Positions 8,291-17,776 of a DNA stretch of 55,990 nt are shown here, one piece after another. Below the pieces are notes generated by a model, which searched no databases, had not been told where the DNA came from, and was given only the letters and a program-made list of their open reading frames with translations. Position numbers and translations under genes: made by a program. How positions within the stretch are numbered: the stretch's first letter is position 1; every line of letters begins with the position of its first letter. The stretch comes from an uncultured Actinomycetes bacterium (lineage in GTDB: Bacteria > Actinomycetota > Actinomycetes > Nanopelagicales > Nanopelagicaceae), in NCBI GenBank assembly GCA_903834705.1, contig CAILKF010000042.1, positions 1-55,990 of the forward strand, written 5' to 3'.

Positions 8291-9450
8291 GCGCTTCAAC
8301 AATTCTCCATGTAGATATGGATGCTTTCTTTGCCTCCGTTGCAGAGCACGATGATCCAACTCTTAAAGGTAAAGCCGTAGTTATAGGCACAGGCGTTCGT
8401 TCAGTGGTGAGCTCTGCCAATTACCTAGCTCGTACTTTTGGTATTCATGCAGCGATGCCAGTAAGTAAAGCAAAACGTCTTGCACCCCATGCCGTATTCG
8501 TTGCACCAAATATGGCTCGCTATAGCGAGGTCTCACACAAGATCATGGAGATATTTCACCAGTACACGCCACTAGTTGAGCCACTTTCCCTAGACGAAGC
8601 ATTTCTTGATGTGACTGGCTCTCAGCGCCTACTTGGTTCTGGTCGCACAATTGCAGAAGCGATAAGAGCGCAAGTAGAAGCCCAAGAAGGAATTACATGT
8701 TCGGTCGGAATTGCTTCATCAAAATTTATTGCAAAACTTGCATCCGGCCGGTGTAAACCAAATGGAATTTTAGAAATTCCCGACGATCGCATTTTGGGTT
8801 TCTTACATCCATTGCCAGTATCTGCAATGTGGGGAGTCGGCCCTAGGACTCAAGAAGAGTTAGAGCGCCTTGGGCTCTTCACTGTGGCCGATATTGCTAA
8901 TACTCCACGCGCGACTTTGATACGAGCGCTCGGTGAAGCAGCAGGAAGTTCATTGCACGAACTGGCCTGGGCGCGCGACTACCGAGAAGTTGTTACAGAT
9001 GACCCCGATAAGAGCATCAGTTCAGCTGTCACATTTGATCGAGACATAGATGACCCCGAAGTGCTTTTGCAAGAGTTGTTGAGAATGACGGAGAAAGTTG
9101 CATCACGATTGCGCGAAAAAAATTACTTTGCTAAAACAATCAGCATAAAAATTCGTTACGCAGATTTCGCAACTATCAGCCGAAGTAAAACTGTGCCAAT
9201 GGCAATTGATAGCACCCACGATATTTATGAAGTTGTAAAGACTTTATTCATAGCGCTAAAACTCAACGGCGCACGTTTACGCTTAGTAAGTGTCAATGTG
9301 GAAAATTTCTCGGATGAAGCACCTATTCAATTGGAGCTGGGAGCACGTGAGAAAGGCTGGCGCGAGGCGGACAGCGCAGTAGATAAGGCTCAAGCCCGTT
9401 TTGGCTCGGGAAGCGTTCGCCCCGGGCGCCTTATTGAGCCTGAAGAGTGA
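8287..9450 (+). CDS. dinB: DNA polymerase IV (Y-family)
   Basis: ILHVDMDAFFASVAEHDDPTLKGK, SLDEAFLDVTGS with catalytic acidic residues intact, CSVGIASSKFIAKLAS; C-terminal QLELG clamp-like motif. Start overlaps the dnaE2 stop. Confidence 0.93.
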   Translation: MSASTILHVDMDAFFASVAEHDDPTLKGKAVVIGTGVRSVVSSANYLARTFGIHAAMPVSKAKRLAPHAVFVAPNMARYSEVSHKIMEIFHQYTPLVEPLSLDEAFLDVTGSQRLLGSGRTIAEAIRAQVEAQEGITCSVGIASSKFIAKLASGRCKPNGILEIPDDRILGFLHPLPVSAMWGVGPRTQEELERLGLFTVADIANTPRATLIRALGEAAGSSLHELAWARDYREVVTDDPDKSISSAVTFDRDIDDPEVLLQELLRMTEKVASRLREKNYFAKTISIKIRYADFATISRSKTVPMAIDSTHDIYEVVKTLFIALKLNGARLRLVSVNVENFSDEAPIQLELGAREKGWREADSAVDKAQARFGSGSVRPGRLIEPEE

Positions 9451-9551
9451 GAATTCTCGGCGTTTTCTAGGTATGCACGGGTGACAATTGTGTTCTATTG
9501 TGTGTTCTAGAGCGGTGAAAGTAGTATCCGCAGACGAAAGGGGGAGTACAC

Positions 9552-9905
9552 GTGCCACTATCTGATCACGAAAGAGCTCTCTTGTCCGAGATGGAGCAAG
9601 CGCTCTCGGCTGATGACCCCCGCCTAGTTTCGGCTCTGACTGGCACACGCCTTTACCCTGGTCGTCCTCGCATCCTGACTGGGTTAGCTCTTGTGGTGAG
9701 TGGCCTGGTTATCCTCTTTGCTGGCTTGATTATCAAGACGCCAGCACTTGGCATCGTCGGCTTCATGATTTCCCTCGTCGGCCTCATCTCAGTTATTAGC
9801 GGATTTTCAGGCATGAGCACCTTGCGTGCGCCTAAGAAAGCGCGCAAACCTAAATTTGGTTCCCGCCTTGAAGACCGCTGGGAGCGTCGCAACTTCGATC
9901 GCTAA
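9552..9905 (+). CDS. DUF3040 domain membrane protein
   Basis: MPLSDHERALLSEMEQALSADDPRL + two TM segments; SD AAAGGGGGAG upstream; located upstream of mraZ as in other actinobacteria. Confidence 0.85.
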   Translation: MPLSDHERALLSEMEQALSADDPRLVSALTGTRLYPGRPRILTGLALVVSGLVILFAGLIIKTPALGIVGFMISLVGLISVISGFSGMSTLRAPKKARKPKFGSRLEDRWERRNFDR

Positions 9906-9927
9906 CTCCTAAGCCCCACCCAAAGCC

Positions 9928-9949
9928 GACCCTGTGAGGGTCTTTTTTT
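9928..9949 (+). terminator. Intrinsic terminator after DUF3040 gene
   Basis: GACCCT-GTG-AGGGTC followed by a run of T residues. Confidence 0.85.
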
Positions 9950-9970
9950 ATGCCCAAAATCCGCCTCCAT

Positions 9971-10050
9971 CCATGGGGAAGTTAGGGGGCCAAAAGGGGG
10001 AAAAGGGGAGAAAGGTGGTTGAAAAGGGGGAGAAATGGAGTAAAGTGGGG
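9971..10050 (+). promoter_or_regulatory. 10-bp-phased G-rich direct repeat array, candidate MraZ operator
   Basis: Eight consecutive 10-bp units (ccatggGGaa gttaggGGgc caaaagGGgg aaaaggGGag aaaggtGGtt gaaaagGGgg agaaatGGag taaagtGGgg) with invariant GG in columns 7-8, immediately upstream of mraZ. Confidence 0.75.
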
Positions 10051-10088
10051 AATTATCACTCTGGAACCTGGGGAAGGGGGCCAGCTAC

Positions 10089-10520
10089 ATGTTTCTTGGC
10101 ACCCATGAACCTCGCCTTGATGAAAAAGGCCGACTCATACTTCCTGCGAAATTTCGCGATGAACTTTCACCAGGTTTAGTAATAACTAAAGGACAAGAAA
10201 GATGTCTTTATGTTTTTCCTGCAAGTGAATTTGCATCAATAACACAATCGCTAAAACAAGCGCCAGTCACTGCTAAAGGCGCTCGCGATTACATGCGCGT
10301 TATGTATGCCGGCGCACACGATGAAATTCCAGATCGTCAAGGTCGCATAACAATTCCGCAAAGTCTTCGTACATATGCAGCGTTAGAAAAAGATTGCGTA
10401 GTTATTGGCGCAAATACAAGCGTTGAAATTTGGGATGCAACTTCATGGAACGAATATCTCGCAGATCGCGAGAAGGGTTTCGCGGAAGTTTCAGAGGAGG
10501 TATTCCCAGGTCTGTTTTAA
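10089..10520 (+). CDS. mraZ: Transcriptional regulator MraZ
   Basis: [26 protein letters not shown] … [24 protein letters not shown] (two AbrB-like repeats). Confidence 0.97.
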   Translation: MFLGTHEPRLDEKGRLILPAKFRDELSPGLVITKGQERCLYVFPASEFASITQSLKQAPVTAKGARDYMRVMYAGAHDEIPDRQGRITIPQSLRTYAALEKDCVVIGANTSVEIWDATSWNEYLADREKGFAEVSEEVFPGLF

Positions 10521-10542
10521 AAATTAACACAACTGAATATGA

Positions 10543-10645
10543 GTGGCTATCTCTTGTGGCCACCGCCGACCTAACGAAGCGGCGCCCCTTCCCCGGCGCC
10601 GCTACACAAGTTCCGTCGGCCGGCGGTGACCAGAGGAGATAGGGA
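10543..10645 (+). ncRNA. Structured leader between mraZ and rsmH, consistent with the actinobacterial mraW RNA motif
   Basis: Nested helices: CTATCTC(10547-10553)/GAGATAG(10636-10642); CACCGCC(10561-10567)/GGCGGTG(10622-10628); AGCGGCGCC(10578-10586)/GGCGCCGCT(10595-10603) with loop CCTTCCCC; directly upstream of rsmH (mraW). Confidence 0.75.
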
Positions 10646-10693
10646 CGAACAGTTCTAGCAATACACGTAGTACCACGATGAAAGGGGGAGAAG

Positions 10694-11665
10694 ATGTCAG
10701 GAAGCACTCAAGAACGTATCGGCGATAAACATATTTCCGTAATGCTTGATCGTTGCGTTGCACTTCTCTCACCTGCAATTGAGTCAGTGGAAAATCCTGT
10801 AATTCTTGACGCAACACTTGGCCTTGGTGGTCATTCAGAAGCGATATTGAGAAAGCACTCAAATGTTGTTGTAATAGGGATTGATAGAGACCCCGAAGCG
10901 ATCTCCTTAGCTTCAAAGCGATTAGCGCCATTTGGCAATCGTTTCAAAGCAATTCATGCTGTTTACGACCAACTACTTTCGGTTATTGCAGAGTGTGGAT
11001 ATACCAAGGTCAACGGGATACTTTTTGATTTAGGAATTTCATCTATGCAGGTCGATGAAAATCAACGTGGTTTTTCTTATTCGCAAGATGCCCCTCTTGA
11101 TATGCGCATGGACCGTAGTGGCGGTTTATCGGCTTCAGACATTCTCAATACCTATAGTCGCGAAGAGCTCATCTCAATTCTTCGCAATTTTGGTGAAGAG
11201 CGTTTTGCTCCAAGAATTGTTGATGCAATTATCCGAGAGCGTGAAATCGCACCGCTTAACTCCACAACATTCTTGGCCGAGCTAGTTAAAGCAAATATTC
11301 CAGCTGCCACTCGCCGTACCGGAGGCAATCCAGCAAAGCGTACTTTCCAAGCACTGCGTATTGCAGTCAACGACGAACTAGGCGCTCTTAGTAGGGCAAT
11401 GCCAGATTCACTAGAGGCCTTGGCAGTCGGAGGACGAATTGTTGTCATGTCTTTCCAATCACTCGAAGATCGCATCGTCAAAGAGGTTTTTGTTAAGGCG
11501 TGCACCTCTTTAACGCCACGAGATTTGCCCGTCGAACTTCCACAGTTTGCTGCCAAGTTCTCATTCGTGATTAAGAACAGTGAAACTCCAACACAGTCAG
11601 AGATTGAACAGAATTCCAGAGCGCAATCGGTGCGTCTGCGCGCAATTGAAAGAGTGGCCGCATAA
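10694..11665 (+). CDS. rsmH: 16S rRNA m4C1402 methyltransferase RsmH (MraW)
   Basis: HISVMLDRCVALL, DATLGLGGHSEAIL, GILFDLGISSMQVDENQRGFSYSQDAPLDMRMD. Confidence 0.97.
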   Translation: MSGSTQERIGDKHISVMLDRCVALLSPAIESVENPVILDATLGLGGHSEAILRKHSNVVVIGIDRDPEAISLASKRLAPFGNRFKAIHAVYDQLLSVIAECGYTKVNGILFDLGISSMQVDENQRGFSYSQDAPLDMRMDRSGGLSASDILNTYSREELISILRNFGEERFAPRIVDAIIREREIAPLNSTTFLAELVKANIPAATRRTGGNPAKRTFQALRIAVNDELGALSRAMPDSLEALAVGGRIVVMSFQSLEDRIVKEVFVKACTSLTPRDLPVELPQFAAKFSFVIKNSETPTQSEIEQNSRAQSVRLRAIERVAA

Positions 11666-12057
11666 TGGCAATAACTTCCTTCATACCAACAATTTCTCAT
11701 ACAAGAAATAAGGTTGCTCAAAAAGCTGCAAGGGCCGCTCTTTCTATAGCACCTGACGTTGCTCCAGGGCAAAAAGTTGGACAAGGTTATTTTGTTGCAT
11801 TTGTTTCAGGAATCGGTGTTCTAGGTTTACTCACACTTCTCATCATCAATACCCTTTCAGGCCAAGATGCGTTTCAACTACGGCACCTTCAATCATTAGC
11901 GACTGCACAAAGTGATCAACGCGAGGCCACCAATCGTGCTATTGCTCGCGTTTCATCTCCCGAGAGATTGGCATCTGTTGCGCACTCACTTGGAATGATC
12001 CCTTCGGTGAACCCAAACTTTTTAACAATCACTGATTCCGCGGAAAAGAAGGGCTAA
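11665..12057 (+). CDS. FtsL-like single-pass division protein
   Basis: Cytoplasmic N-terminus, one TM (YFVAFVSGIGVLGLLTLLIINTL), short coiled/extracytoplasmic part; located between rsmH and ftsI. Confidence 0.65.
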   Translation: MAITSFIPTISHTRNKVAQKAARAALSIAPDVAPGQKVGQGYFVAFVSGIGVLGLLTLLIINTLSGQDAFQLRHLQSLATAQSDQREATNRAIARVSSPERLASVAHSLGMIPSVNPNFLTITDSAEKKG

Positions 12058-12059
12058 TA

Positions 12060-13856
12060 ATGGGAAACTTCTCGCTAGCCCATCAAAGATTAAGAGTGCT
12101 CACAGCAATCTCCCTCGTTGTACTTATGTTATTTGCTTTGCGCCTAATTGATATTCAAGCAGTTCAAGCTCAGTCATATGCGCTACGTGCGTCCAATGAA
12201 ATGTCTCGAACGACAATTGCTCCGGCTTCGCGAGGAAGCATTACCGATGTCAATGGGACAGAATTTGCTCGCAGCGTTGCAGCTATCGATGTTGTAGTCG
12301 ATCAAAGTCTCATTAAAGATCCTCTCCAGGCTGCGAAAATTGCTGCCCCAATCTTGGGGATGACGGTGTCGGATGTGCAGAAACAAATCACGGGTAAGCG
12401 ACTATGGTGGCGGGTAGCTAGAAATGTAAAACCAGCAACATGGATGTCACTCAATAACGCTTTCACTCGCTATAACGCATCCCTTGATAAGGACCATCAA
12501 GACAAGCGAATTTTCGGATTTTTTGGTGAGCGGGTGTACACACGTGAATATCCTTCTGGATCTCTGATTGCGTCATTGGTGGGATTCGTAAATCAAGAAG
12601 GCGTGGGCGCTACAGGACTTGAATCAAGTATGAATTCGCAAATCTCGGGCACTGCCGGCAAATATATGTATGCCTATGGTTATGGAGCTCAAATTCCTGG
12701 GTCTCAGCAAGAACTTATTACCGCCAAATCTGGAACTACAGTCCGGTTGACTATTGATCGAGATGTGCAATGGGTTGCATCGCAAGCTATTTTACAAGCA
12801 GTAAAATCTGCGCATGCAATAAGTGGAACTGTCATTGTCATGGACCCTAAAACGGGACAGATATTGGCCCACGCAACTGCGCCAACATTTGATCCAAATA
12901 ATACAAAGAACGTTTCACTCGTTGCCATGAGGAATCCTTCGGTGCAAGACGTGTATGAGCCAGGTTCGACCGGAAAAGTTATGACAATGGCAGCAGCCAT
13001 TGAAGAAGGAAAAATCACCCCAACGAGTGTGTTCACAGTTCCATGGGCCTATAAAGTTTCTGACGTAGTTTTTCATGACCACGAGAAGCATGCGACAGAG
13101 AGATTGACTACTACGGGCATCTTGGCAGTTTCAAGCAATACCGGAACAATTCAAATTGGTGAACAAATGTCTCACAGCACTTTGTATAACTACTTAAGGT
13201 CATTTGGCATCGGAAGTAGCACGGGTTCTGGATTACCAGGCGAGTCTGCAGGTTTACTACCAGCACTTAAGGATTGGTCCGGAACAACTGCTCCTACTGT
13301 TGCATTTGGTCAGGGCTATTCACTCACTGCGATGCAAGCGACGAGTGTCTTTGCAACGATTGCCAATAATGGGGTTCGTGTTTCGCCAACCGTGGTGGCT
13401 GGAACAAGTGATGCGAGCGGACATTTTACGCCGTCCCCCACTCGTGAGAGCGTGAAAGTTGTTAGTCCAGAAACAGCAAAGATTATGCGAGCCATCATGG
13501 AAAGTGTTGTATCAGCAAATGGAACTGCTCCAGAAGCTGCTATTGAGGGATATCGCATTGCAGGTAAGACTGGTACTGCGATGCGCCATAACGATGCATG
13601 TAATTGTTACAGCGGTTACACCGCTTCCTTTATTGGTTTTGCTCCAGCGGATGCTCCTAGATTTGTTGTAAGTGTGACCATTCAAGGTCCGCAGGGAATC
13701 CATTGGGGCGGAACGCTCGGTGGCCCCGTATTCAAAAAGGTGATGTCTTTTGTACTTGCTACTAAACATATTTCTCCCACTACGACAACTTTGACTCCTT
13801 ATCCGCTTAATGAAAAGCAAGTTGCACGTGCAACAGTTAAAAAGGCCAAGGCTTAA
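12060..13856 (+). CDS. ftsI: Penicillin-binding protein 2/3 (FtsI), division transpeptidase
   Basis: SxxK STGK in YEPGSTGKVMTMAAA, SSN motif AVSSNTGTIQIG, KTGTA motif; dimerisation domain. Confidence 0.95.
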   Translation: MGNFSLAHQRLRVLTAISLVVLMLFALRLIDIQAVQAQSYALRASNEMSRTTIAPASRGSITDVNGTEFARSVAAIDVVVDQSLIKDPLQAAKIAAPILGMTVSDVQKQITGKRLWWRVARNVKPATWMSLNNAFTRYNASLDKDHQDKRIFGFFGERVYTREYPSGSLIASLVGFVNQEGVGATGLESSMNSQISGTAGKYMYAYGYGAQIPGSQQELITAKSGTTVRLTIDRDVQWVASQAILQAVKSAHAISGTVIVMDPKTGQILAHATAPTFDPNNTKNVSLVAMRNPSVQDVYEPGSTGKVMTMAAAIEEGKITPTSVFTVPWAYKVSDVVFHDHEKHATERLTTTGILAVSSNTGTIQIGEQMSHSTLYNYLRSFGIGSSTGSGLPGESAGLLPALKDWSGTTAPTVAFGQGYSLTAMQATSVFATIANNGVRVSPTVVAGTSDASGHFTPSPTRESVKVVSPETAKIMRAIMESVVSANGTAPEAAIEGYRIAGKTGTAMRHNDACNCYSGYTASFIGFAPADAPRFVVSVTIQGPQGIHWGGTLGGPVFKKVMSFVLATKHISPTTTTLTPYPLNEKQVARATVKKAKA

Positions 13857-15337
13857 TGGAGCGGCCACTACTGACGACTACGCAGTCGTTGTCAGATATT
13901 GCTTCACTGGTGGGAAGTTCACTTTCTAGCCATGATTGCAAAATTACGGGCCTTACTAACAACAGCTCTGCAGTTGAACCTGGTGACATCTTTCTCGCAC
14001 TTCCAGGCGAAAAAGTACACGGTGCAAGTTTTGTTAAGGATGCGAAGAGTCGAGGCGCTGTTGCAGTTCTCACCGATAAAAAAGGTGCAGAATTAAGTCA
14101 AGATTTGCCCACAGTTGTTGTAGCAAATCCCCGTAAGTCTGCAGGGGATGTCAGCGCTTGGTTCTATTCAGAACCAATGCGTGATCTATTTAGCGTGGGA
14201 ATAACTGGAACAAACGGGAAAACTACAACAACAACACTTCTGCACCAGATTTGGATGGGGGCACATCGGGAAAGCGGACTCATCGGTACTGTTGAAACAC
14301 GAATAGGAACTGAAGTTTTGGCTAGCGCGAGAACAACTCCCGAGAGCTGCGATCTCCAGTCATTGATTGCGGTGATGAGAGAACGTCATCTGAGAAATGT
14401 TGCTGTAGAAGTTTCCAGTCACTCATTAACGTTGCATAGAATCCAAGGATCGCATTTCAATATTGTTGGCTTTACAAATCTGACGCAAGATCATTTGGAT
14501 TTCCATGTGGACATGGAAGATTACTATTTAGCGAAAAAGCAACTATTCACCTTTGAATTTGCAGATTTAGCCGTGATAAACATTGATACCGAAATCGGAT
14601 TGAGGCTTTCTAGAGAAATCGAATTGCCATTCCTTAGCTTGTCACGAACTTCGACATCTGCTGATTGGAGTTACCAGTCGGCCACTCCGACAAATCACGG
14701 TACGGAGATTTCTATTAGAGGAACTGGTGGAGTGTTAATCGAGGGAATTCTTCCGTTGCATGGTGAATTCAATTTGGACAATGCACTCATGGCGATTGCA
14801 ATCGCTGTACAAAGCGGTGTTGACCCTATTGAAATCGCAAGTTTGCTTCCGCAATTGAGAGGCGCGCAAGGACGATTTGAATCGGTCAATGTTGGGCAGC
14901 AGTTTCACTGTTTTGTAGATTATGCCCATACTCCCGACGCCGTAACTCAAGTACTAGATGCAGTTCGCTCCATGACGGCAGGGAAAGTTATCGGAGTTCT
15001 TGGTTGTGGGGGAGATCGCGATAAGAGCAAGCGTCACTTGATGGGTTTGGCGTTACTTCAAGGTTGTGATGTTGCAATTTTTACCAGCGACAATCCGCGC
15101 TCTGAAGATCCATCGGCGATCTTGAAAGAAATGGTCGGAGACAGACAAATTGTGGCTCCACATCATGTAATTGTTGATCGAAAACAAGCCATCGTCCAAG
15201 CGGTTAAATCTGCGTCAAGTCAAGATGTAATTATTGTCTTGGGCAAAGGACACGAGAACGGTCAAGAAATTTCTGGAGTTCAGTACCCCTTTGATGATCG
15301 CCTAGAGCTTGCCTCCGCGATTGAGAGCAATTCATGA
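13856..15337 (+). CDS. murE: UDP-N-acetylmuramyl-tripeptide synthetase
   Basis: GITGTNGKTTTTTLLHQIW, EVSSHSLTLHRI, FVDYAHTPDA, TSDNPRSEDP. Confidence 0.97.
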   Translation: MERPLLTTTQSLSDIASLVGSSLSSHDCKITGLTNNSSAVEPGDIFLALPGEKVHGASFVKDAKSRGAVAVLTDKKGAELSQDLPTVVVANPRKSAGDVSAWFYSEPMRDLFSVGITGTNGKTTTTTLLHQIWMGAHRESGLIGTVETRIGTEVLASARTTPESCDLQSLIAVMRERHLRNVAVEVSSHSLTLHRIQGSHFNIVGFTNLTQDHLDFHVDMEDYYLAKKQLFTFEFADLAVINIDTEIGLRLSREIELPFLSLSRTSTSADWSYQSATPTNHGTEISIRGTGGVLIEGILPLHGEFNLDNALMAIAIAVQSGVDPIEIASLLPQLRGAQGRFESVNVGQQFHCFVDYAHTPDAVTQVLDAVRSMTAGKVIGVLGCGGDRDKSKRHLMGLALLQGCDVAIFTSDNPRSEDPSAILKEMVGDRQIVAPHHVIVDRKQAIVQAVKSASSQDVIIVLGKGHENGQEISGVQYPFDDRLELASAIESNS

Positions 15338-16719
15338 TCGCACTTAACGCTGCTGAAATCTCAAAAATTGTAGGCGGAGTTCTCCATGGTGACGCTTCCA
15401 TTATTGTTTCTCAACCACCGGTACTGGATTCTCGTCACGCAACGGTCGGTTCACTTTTCTTGGCTCTTAAAGGGAGTTCCAACGATGGACATGATTTTGC
15501 GAAACAAGCAATTGCTAATGGTTCGGTATTAGTTTTATCTTCTCTTAAAGTTGATGCCCCTTGCATAGTTGTCGCTGATGTTCGAGAAGCACTTGGAAAA
15601 CTAGCTCATTATGTTCGTGAACATTTACCGAAACTCATTGTTATCGGCATAACGGGGTCGCAAGGTAAGACAACAACGAAGGATTTGCTTTCCTGGGTAT
15701 TAAACATGAGAGCCGAGACAGTTTGGGCGGAAGGTTCCTTTAATAATGAACTTGGCGTCCCACTCACGCTTTTGAGGTGCACAGATTCAACTCGCTACTG
15801 TGTTTTAGAAATGGGTGCACGTCATAAAGGCGATATCTCCCTTCTTTGTGAAATCGCTTCACCAAATATCGGAGTCGTTTTGAAAGTCGGAAGTGCACAC
15901 CTCGGTGAATTCGGATCCCAAGAAGTCATAGCCCAGACAAAGGCTGAATTAATTGACGCACTCCCTGATTCAGGAACCGCTATTTTGGGACTTTACGATC
16001 AATTCACTCCTAACATGGCAAAAGGTCGCAAGATTCGCACAATAACTTTTGGCGAAAATCATGATGCAGAGATCCGTGCAACGGATGTTGATATTCGGGA
16101 AGGCCGTGCACATTTTGATTTGGTAACTCCGCAAGGACGAGAAGCGGTGGGATTGCGACTTGTTGGTACGCATCAAATTCCAAATGCACTCGCAGCGGCA
16201 TCCGTTGCAACGGCGTTAGAAATTCCAATAGATGTGATTGCTGTTGGCCTCTCTACTGCCGAAGTTGCAAGCAAATGGAGGATGGAACTTCATGAGCTCG
16301 ATGGGCTACTTCTAATAAATGACACATACAACGCAAATCCTGATTCCACTTCTGCAGCACTTCGAACTTTGGCCTTATTTGCGCAGGAACGCGGTGGGCA
16401 GTCGTGGGCGTTCTTAGGGAAAATGCATGAACTCGGCGAGTCATCCCATCAAGACCATGCAAACCTTGGCACCCTTGCTCAATCATTAGGAATCGACCAC
16501 TTAGTGGCTGTTGGGGCAAGCGAATATGGTGCTGACATAACAAATCAATCATCAATGCATGTCCACTTATGTTCCGACCAAGATCAGGCCCAAGAATTTG
16601 TGCAACATTTCCAACAAGGAGATGTAGTTCTATTTAAAGGGTCAAGAGCTGAGAAATTAGAAGAACTTGCAAAGAGCGTTGAGCAATTGTGGAATGAAAA
16701 GATAGGGGAAGAGGAATGA
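15334..16719 (+). CDS. murF: UDP-MurNAc-tripeptide-D-Ala-D-Ala ligase
   Basis: [41 protein letters not shown] overlap with murE. Confidence 0.97.
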   Translation: MIALNAAEISKIVGGVLHGDASIIVSQPPVLDSRHATVGSLFLALKGSSNDGHDFAKQAIANGSVLVLSSLKVDAPCIVVADVREALGKLAHYVREHLPKLIVIGITGSQGKTTTKDLLSWVLNMRAETVWAEGSFNNELGVPLTLLRCTDSTRYCVLEMGARHKGDISLLCEIASPNIGVVLKVGSAHLGEFGSQEVIAQTKAELIDALPDSGTAILGLYDQFTPNMAKGRKIRTITFGENHDAEIRATDVDIREGRAHFDLVTPQGREAVGLRLVGTHQIPNALAAASVATALEIPIDVIAVGLSTAEVASKWRMELHELDGLLLINDTYNANPDSTSAALRTLALFAQERGGQSWAFLGKMHELGESSHQDHANLGTLAQSLGIDHLVAVGASEYGADITNQSSMHVHLCSDQDQAQEFVQHFQQGDVVLFKGSRAEKLEELAKSVEQLWNEKIGEEE

Positions 16720-17774
16720 GAGAAATTCTCGTAGCTGGCGGGTTTGCACTATTTGTCAGCCTCTTTGGAACTCCAATCCTTATTCGCTTCCTAGCAAAAC
16801 GCGGTTATGGGCAAATAATTCGAGATGACGGACCACAAAGTCATCACACAAAAAGAGGAACCCCAACTATGGGTGGACTCGTCATTATCTTTGCAGTGCT
16901 CTGTGGTTACTTTTTGTCTCACGCCCTGACGCGTGTGTCACTGAGTGCGTCTGCGTTGTTAGTCCTTGGTTTGGTGTGCTCCCTAGGATTTGTTGGATTT
17001 TTGGATGATTGGTTAAAGGTTTCACGTCAACGTTCTTTGGGTCTTACAGGAAAACAAAAGATATTTGGACAAAGTATTCTTGCCGCCTCTTTTGCTGGTC
17101 TAGGAATTCATTTTGCTGATCAAGATGGTTTCACACCAGTTTCTCTTTATCTTTCTACTGTACGTGATACTTCAATCAAACTTGGAGCCGTGGTAGTTGT
17201 GATTTGGATTCTCTTTATGGTGATAGGAACCAGTAACGCCGTGAATCTCACAGACGGACTTGATGGCTTAGCAACTGGTGCTTCAGTAATGACTTTTTTG
17301 GCATTCATTTTGATTGGTGTTTGGGAATTTGGCCAAGGATGCGCAGTTGCCCCGGGACTTAATTGTTATGAAGTAAGAGATCCTCTTGATCTGGCTGTGT
17401 TAGCTGCAGCTTTTGCGGGATCTTGCACAGGATTTCTGTGGTGGAATGCATCTCCCGCCAAAATCTTTATGGGCGATACCGGATCACTTGCATTAGGTGG
17501 AGCATTAGCAGGCCTTGCTGCAACTTTGCGAACTCAAGTTTTACTTGTTCCGCTAGGTGGGCTTTTCGTCATCATCACATTCTCAGTCATTATTCAACGC
17601 CTGTATTTCAAGATTTCCGGGGGTAAAAGAGTTTTCAAGATGGCGCCATTGCAACATCATTTTGAATTACTTGGATGGGGCGAAGTAACAATTGTTTTAC
17701 GTTTCTGGATAATTGCTGGACTCTCGGTAGCAATTGGCCTCGGTCTTTTTTACGCTCAATGGGTGGCAAAATAA
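16716..17774 (+). CDS. mraY: Phospho-MurNAc-pentapeptide transferase
   Basis: [58 protein letters not shown]. Confidence 0.97.
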   Translation: MREILVAGGFALFVSLFGTPILIRFLAKRGYGQIIRDDGPQSHHTKRGTPTMGGLVIIFAVLCGYFLSHALTRVSLSASALLVLGLVCSLGFVGFLDDWLKVSRQRSLGLTGKQKIFGQSILAASFAGLGIHFADQDGFTPVSLYLSTVRDTSIKLGAVVVVIWILFMVIGTSNAVNLTDGLDGLATGASVMTFLAFILIGVWEFGQGCAVAPGLNCYEVRDPLDLAVLAAAFAGSCTGFLWWNASPAKIFMGDTGSLALGGALAGLAATLRTQVLLVPLGGLFVIITFSVIIQRLYFKISGGKRVFKMAPLQHHFELLGWGEVTIVLRFWIIAGLSVAIGLGLFYAQWVAK

Positions 17775-17776
17775 TT

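Noticed and set aside
9489-9509. Direct repeat TGTGTTCTA (9489-9497 and 9501-9509) upstream of DUF3040 as an operator
   Set aside because: Only two 9-bp copies with 12-bp period; could be promoter coincidence, no supporting context.
11152-11784. 210-aa minus-strand ORF antisense to rsmH
   Set aside because: Overlaps strongly supported rsmH/ftsL-like genes; translation is low-complexity with no recognisable family.
17675-17776. 34-residue N-terminal extension of murD in the ORF track
   Set aside because: Overlaps mraY by 100 nt and the extension has no Mur ligase character; GTG at 17777 gives the expected N-terminus.
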